64,000 bases of DNA from Streptosporangium saharense (GTDB lineage: Bacteria; Actinomycetota; Actinomycetes; Streptosporangiales; Streptosporangiaceae), in NCBI RefSeq assembly GCF_014203715.1, contig NZ_JACHJP010000008.1, positions 186,001 to 250,000 of the forward strand, written 5' to 3'. Made by a program: the position numbers and the translations under genes. Each line of letters opens with the position of its first letter. The first letter of the stretch is position 1. Below, piece by piece: positions 61,082-64,000 of this stretch. A model generated the notes under the pieces. It saw only the letters and a list, made by a program, of their open reading frames with translations. It did not search any database and was not told the origin of the DNA.

Positions 61082-64000
61082 TCAGAGGCCGAATTCCGCA
61101 TCTATGAGGGAGAGCACCTCGTCGATCGACGCGGATTGCAGTTCGAGGTCTGCCTCGACAGTGGCAGTCGCGGCCGGGACCGGGACACCCCTGACCGACA
61201 CCCCTGAACCCCTGAACTCACGCCACTTCGAGAGCAGGGTCTCCAGCCTCGCGGTGACCCTGCGACCGGCCTCCGCGTCCAGCTCGGCGTCCGTGAGCGC
61301 CGCCTCAAGCGCGTCCAGCTCGGCGAACACCCCCGTCCCCTCCTCCGCCGCAGGGGCCAGCCGGGACGCCAGCAGGCCCGCCAGGGCCACCGGCGTGGGG
61401 TGGTCGAAGAGCAGCGTGGACGGCAGTGAGAGGCCCGTGGCGCCGCCCAGGCGGTTGCGCAGCTCGACCGCCGTCAGCGAGTCGAACCCCAGCTCCAGGA
61501 ACCCCCTGTGGGGTTCCACGGCGGCCACGCCCCGGTGCCCGAGCACCTCCGAGGTCATCCGGCGCACCAGGTCCAGCAGAATTCGCTCCCGCTCCGCCCC
61601 GGAGACACCCGTCAGCCTCGCCGTCAGCGCCCCGGCGGGCGCCTGTTCCACGGCCAGTGCCCGGACTGCCGGAATCTCGGCCAGCAACCGGCTCGGCCTG
61701 ACCGCGGTGAACCCGGCCGCGAACCGGGACCAGTCCACGTCCACCACGGCGACCGCGGTGTCACCCAGCGCCAGCGCGGCGTCCAGGGCGGCCAGCCCCG
61801 ACTCCGGTGCCAGCGGGGCCACCCCGGCGTTCCTGGCGCGCCCCAGCACCTCGCCGCCCGAGGCCATGCCGCCCTCCGCCCACGGCCCCCAGGCGACCGA
61901 GGTCGCGGGCAGGCCGAGCGCGGCACGCCGTTCGGCCAGGGCGTCCAGGTAGGCGTTGGCCGCCGCGTAGGCCGCCTGCCCGGGGGCGCCGAGGGTGCCG
62001 CTGAACGACGAGAACAGCACGAAGGCGTCCAGCTTCCGATCGAGCGTCAGCTCGTGCAGGTGGCGGGCGGCGACGGCCTTGGCCCGCAGGACACCGGCGA
62101 TCCTGCCGGGGGTCAGCGCGTCCAGCACGCCGTCGTCGAGCACCCCGGCCGCGTGCACCACCGAGGTCACCGGGTGCTCGGCCAGCAACGCCGCGAGCTG
62201 CTCGCGGTCGGCGGCGTCGCAGGCGGCGACGGTGACCTCGGCGCCCAGCGCGGTGAGCTCCCCGGCCAGCTCCGCAGCGCCCGGGGCTTCCGGCCCACGG
62301 CGGCTGGTGAGCAGCAGTTTCCGGACACCGCGCCCGGCCAGGTGACGGGCGAGCCGAGCGCCGAGCGCGCCCGTGCCACCGGTGACCAGGACGGTGCCGT
62401 CCCAGGTGGGGGCATCGCCGCGTCGTCCGACCGGCGCGGGGACCAGGCGTCGCCCGTAGAGGCCGTCTGGCCGTACGGCGACCTGGTCCTCGCCGTCGAG
62501 GCCGTGCAACGCTTTGGCGAGCCGGTCTCCTGTTCTGGCGTCGAGGGTTTCCGGCAGGTCAACCAGGCCGCCCCAGCGGTCCGGGTGCTCCAGCGCGGCC
62601 ACCCGGCCAAGGCCCCACAGCGCGGCCTGCGCCGGTTCCGCGACCTGTTCGCCAACGGTCACGCCGCCCCGGGTCGCGCACCACAGCGGGGCGTCCAGGC
62701 CCAGGTCACCGAGGGCCTGGAGCAGCGCGACCGTACCCGTGGTGACCGCGTGCTCGTCGGCGTCCGCGAGCGCCAGCAGCGACAGCACGCCCACCGGGGT
62801 CGTCCCGTCCAGCTCAAGCCGCAGCAGGTCAGCCAGCGCGGCACGGTCCGGCTCACCCACGCTCACCCGCCTCACGTCCGCGCCGTGCCGTACCAGAGAG
62901 GCCAGGAGACCCTCCGGCGCGGCCTCGCCCTCGGGCAGGACGGCAAGCCAGGTGCCCGGCAGCGGGGCCGTCTCGGGTTCGGCGAGCCGCTGCCACTCGA
63001 TCCGGTAGCGCCAGGAGTCCAGGAGTGAACGGTCACGGCGTTCCCGTCGCCAGGACGACAGCGCGGGCAGGAGTTCACCCAGTGACCGTCTGCCGGACTC
63101 GTCGATCCGCAGGGTCTTGGCGACGGTTGGGAGGTCCTGTTCCTCGACGGCGTCCCAGAAGGCGGTGTCCACCGGATCGGCCACCGGCTCGGGGCCGTCG
63201 AGCCAGAAGCGTTCGCGTTGGAAGGCGTAGGTGGGCAGCGACATCCGGCCTGTCCCGGCCCCGGTGAAGAAGGCCGGCCAGTCCACCTCCGCCCCGAGCG
63301 TGTGGAGCGCGGCGACCGCGCGGACCACGGCCTGGGCCTCCGGCCTGTCCCTGCGCAGCGTGGCCAGCAGGGTGACGTCCCCGGTCAGGCAGTCCTGGCC
63401 CATCGCGGTCAGCACGCCGTCCGGTCCCAGTTCGAGGAACCTGGTCACGCCCTCGGCGGCCAGCCGTTGGAACACGTCGTGGAACCGTACGGCGTCGCGG
63501 ACGTGCCGCACCCAGTACTCGGGGTCGGTGACCTCGGCGGTCATCTGGATCGTCGGCGCGTGGTAGGTCAGTGACCCGGCGATCGCCCGGAACTCGTCCA
63601 GCATCGGGTCCATCAGCGGCGAGTGGAAGGCGTGGCTGACCCGCAACCGTTTGGTACGGCAGCCGCGCCCGGACAGCCGTTCCCCGGCCCGCAGCACGGC
63701 CTGTTCCGCACCGGCCAGCACGATGGCGCGCGGGCCGTTGACGGCGGCCACCACCACCTGCCCGTCGAGAAGCGGCAGCACCTCGTCCTCGGTGGCCTCG
63801 ACCGCCATCATGGCGCCGCCCGCCGGAAGCCGCTGCATGAGCCTGCCGCGTGCGGCGACAAGGCGGGCGGCGTCGGGGAGGTTCAGCACCCCGGCGACGT
63901 GCGCGGCGGCCAGTTCGCCGATCGAATGGCCCGCGACGAGGTCGGGCCGTACGCCCCAGGACTCGACGAGGCGGTAGAGGGCGACCTCGATGGCGAACAG
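61082..64000 (-). CDS. Type I PKS, C-terminal part of a module AT-KR-ACP (PKS1, partial)
   Basis: Open to the right edge; 972 residues in view. It begins inside the AT ([15 protein letters not shown] at about residue 20) with HAFH near 123, predicting malonyl-CoA. No DH or ER follows. The KR core starts near 537 ([13 protein letters not shown]) and has LDD and YAAAN, so it is active and B-type by motif. The ACP is near 837 ([11 protein letters not shown]), then a C-terminal docking region ending [15 protein letters not shown]. The module should leave a hydroxyl. Its AT resembles that of PKS2 module B, not the methylmalonyl group. PKS2 starts 28 bases downstream. The KS of this module, any earlier modules and the starter-loading module must be to the right of the window. 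Confidence 0.92.
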   Translation of the reverse strand: MFAIEVALYRLVESWGVRPDLVAGHSIGELAAAHVAGVLNLPDAARLVAARGRLMQRLPAGGAMMAVEATEDEVLPLLDGQVVVAAVNGPRAIVLAGAEQAVLRAGERLSGRGCRTKRLRVSHAFHSPLMDPMLDEFRAIAGSLTYHAPTIQMTAEVTDPEYWVRHVRDAVRFHDVFQRLAAEGVTRFLELGPDGVLTAMGQDCLTGDVTLLATLRRDRPEAQAVVRAVAALHTLGAEVDWPAFFTGAGTGRMSLPTYAFQRERFWLDGPEPVADPVDTAFWDAVEEQDLPTVAKTLRIDESGRRSLGELLPALSSWRRERRDRSLLDSWRYRIEWQRLAEPETAPLPGTWLAVLPEGEAAPEGLLASLVRHGADVRRVSVGEPDRAALADLLRLELDGTTPVGVLSLLALADADEHAVTTGTVALLQALGDLGLDAPLWCATRGGVTVGEQVAEPAQAALWGLGRVAALEHPDRWGGLVDLPETLDARTGDRLAKALHGLDGEDQVAVRPDGLYGRRLVPAPVGRRGDAPTWDGTVLVTGGTGALGARLARHLAGRGVRKLLLTSRRGPEAPGAAELAGELTALGAEVTVAACDAADREQLAALLAEHPVTSVVHAAGVLDDGVLDALTPGRIAGVLRAKAVAARHLHELTLDRKLDAFVLFSSFSGTLGAPGQAAYAAANAYLDALAERRAALGLPATSVAWGPWAEGGMASGGEVLGRARNAGVAPLAPESGLAALDAALALGDTAVAVVDVDWSRFAAGFTAVRPSRLLAEIPAVRALAVEQAPAGALTARLTGVSGAERERILLDLVRRMTSEVLGHRGVAAVEPHRGFLELGFDSLTAVELRNRLGGATGLSLPSTLLFDHPTPVALAGLLASRLAPAAEEGTGVFAELDALEAALTDAELDAEAGRRVTARLETLLSKWREFRGSGVSVRGVPVPAATATVEADLELQSASIDEVLSLIDAEFGL

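Overview
The window is high-GC actinomycete DNA with short intergenic gaps, GTG/TTG starts, LuxR/LAL-type regulators, a BldC-like protein and an XRE/DUF397 pair. A filamentous actinomycete, possibly of the Streptosporangiales, is most likely; I cannot fix the genus from sequence alone. Most of the window is a hybrid type III / modular type I polyketide gene cluster, cut by the right edge.

Left part (1-14750): two secreted alpha/beta hydrolases (one partial), a LAL regulator divergent from a TetR-cupin fusion, a two-component system whose kinase has two in-frame TTA codons, a catalytically degenerate aldo/keto reductase homologue, a 4'-phosphopantetheinyl transferase, a UbiA prenyltransferase, a second-type 2-isopropylmalate synthase and another LAL regulator. 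The phosphopantetheinyl transferase, prenyltransferase, leuA and LAL genes plausibly belong to the polyketide cluster.

Middle part (14680-24300): an island with a different character and locally lower GC. It holds a BldC-like gene, several very small ORFs with short tandem repeats, an XRE/DUF397 pair, and a tight four-gene operon: UDP-glucuronate decarboxylase-like protein, CysO-like sulfur carrier ending in Gly-Gly, SUMF1-fold protein and UDP-glucose 4-epimerase-like protein. A TPR regulator is divergent from this operon. The island ends in gene debris: truncated GNAT, M20 peptidase fragment, and a fragment of a second TPR regulator.

Starter operon (24504-31580, + strand): dpgA, dpgB, dpgC, a benzoylformate-decarboxylase-like enzyme, an aldehyde dehydrogenase and dpgD, closed by a strong terminator. 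Together they should turn four malonyl-CoA into 3,5-dihydroxyphenylacetyl-CoA, then 3,5-dihydroxyphenylglyoxylate, 3,5-dihydroxybenzaldehyde and 3,5-dihydroxybenzoate, the logic known from kendomycin-type pathways.

Tailoring and assembly line (31632-64000, - strand): two MDR oxidoreductases, a Vat-like acetyltransferase, an unusual methyltransferase fusion, a class A flavin monooxygenase and four type I PKS proteins. Transcription order is PKS1 (partial, AT-KR-ACP), PKS2 (KS-AT-DH-ER-KR-ACP then KS-AT-DH-KR-ACP), PKS3 (KS-AT-DH-KR-ACP) and PKS4 (KS-AT-KR-ACP-TE). AT motifs predict malonate, methylmalonate, malonate, methylmalonate, methylmalonate. The loading module and the starter-activating ligase are not visible and should lie beyond position 64000.

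The most unusual observation is that three of the four complete KS-to-AT linkers carry large in-frame repeat expansions (about 156, 302 and 230 residues). The three have unrelated sequences, and two look built from duplicated pieces of the linker's own conserved borders. Second is the CysO / SUMF1 / nucleotide-sugar operon, a candidate for an undescribed sulfur-containing sugar or related pathway.
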